Part shown: positions 41,219-41,432 of the stretch, piece after piece | How positions within the stretch are numbered: the stretch's first letter is position 1 | How the letters are laid out: each line of letters opens with the position of its first letter | Assembly: GCA_900551925.1 (NCBI GenBank) | Contig: URXR01000001.1 | Location: forward strand, 1 to 41,432 | DNA from: an uncultured Mycoplasmatota bacterium | GTDB lineage: Bacteria > Bacillota_I > Bacilli_A > RF39 > UBA660 | Direction: 5' to 3' | Length of the DNA stretch: 41,432 nt | Program-made: the position numbers and the translations under genes | The notes under the pieces: model-generated | Told to the model about the DNA's origin: nothing | What the model saw: only the letters and a program-made list of their open reading frames with translations | The model's database searches: none

Positions 41219-41315
41219 ACATACCTCCTTTTAAATACTTAAGACTCACTTTTAAGGTGCCTAAAGTTTAGGACTTTTACCTTTTCAATGTGGTTTAAAG
41301 CTGAGGCCTTAAACA
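41219..41315 (-). promoter_or_regulatory. L21-type ribosomal leader
   Basis: A leader of about 97 nt between the predicted transcript start and rplU. It contains several complementary short segments (AAGGCCTCAGC, CCTAAACTTTAGG, GGCACCTT). Location and size fit the known L21 leader element of Firmicutes; the exact fold was not computed. Confidence 0.6.
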
Positions 41316-41321
41316 TATAAG

Positions 41322-41350
41322 ATTTTATCATAAGTTTACCTAGAAGTCAA
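41322..41350 (-). promoter_or_regulatory. Promoter of the rplU operon
   Basis: -35 TTGACT (41345-41350), 17-bp spacer, -10 TAAAAT (41322-41327) on minus. Confidence 0.75.
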
Positions 41351-41432
41351 TATTTACTTAGGTTATTCTTCTAAGAGTATGATTATTTTATGATAATGTC
41401 TTAAGTAATAACTTGGGAAAATGTCCCGGGTA

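Noticed and set aside
41363..41432. A minus-strand open frame ending in TAA just upstream of the rplU promoter, possibly the tail of an upstream gene
   Set aside because: Only 22 codons are visible and another frame in the same stretch is also open to a stop, so no frame can be preferred.

Overview
The window looks like a walled, low-GC Bacillota chromosome (Bacilli-type gut lineage) with one integrated accessory island. The DNA is very AT-rich. TGA is used as a stop and Trp is TGG, so this is code 11, not the Mycoplasma code. murD argues for peptidoglycan, and an adjacent spoIIGA-sigE pair argues for a sporulation regulatory cassette. Strong AGGAGG ribosome sites and TTGACA/TATAAT promoters with 17-bp spacing are everywhere. 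Several starts here are placed downstream of the longest open frame because the ribosome site lies inside that frame.

Region 1 (1-17846) is mostly housekeeping and transport: leuS with a small membrane protein; a one-chain fusion of the tRNA wobble-uridine enzymes MnmL and MnmM; a TM2/DUF2752 membrane pair; pyrimidine-nucleoside phosphorylase; a large surface protein (glycine-rich, F5/8C-like and LamG-like domains) whose 5' end carries a G9 tract in frame; a DUF1538 transporter with a PII-like partner; an HD hydrolase; a NUDIX hydrolase; a GntR-ABC-permease operon; a zinc-ribbon protein; a second ABC pair; and a DUF3592-like membrane protein.

Region 2 (about 17977-28900) is accessory. It holds an XRE regulator, an unknown 328-aa protein, a truncated gene remnant, a predicted small structured RNA, a DUF5677 protein fused to a pyroglutamyl-peptidase (C15)-like domain in an operon with an unusual HNH protein, a membrane protein with an RBBP9-like hydrolase, a MobV relaxase with a small upstream gene that seems to start at ATT, a kinase-transglutaminase fusion, and a large serine recombinase. 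This reads as an integrative mobilisable element carrying possible defence or resistance cargo. The DUF5677-C15/HNH pair, with the RNA gene just downstream, is the best candidate for an undescribed system.

Region 3 (28901-41432) returns to the core: a small unknown protein, tRNA-Gly(GCC), rmuC, a DedA/TVP38 protein, holA, sigE, spoIIGA, murD, a helicase with four helicase-associated repeats, tmk, a two-lobed thyX, an RlmD-type methyltransferase, and the rplU-prp-rpmA operon with an L21-type leader. All function calls come from reading motifs; no database search was possible.
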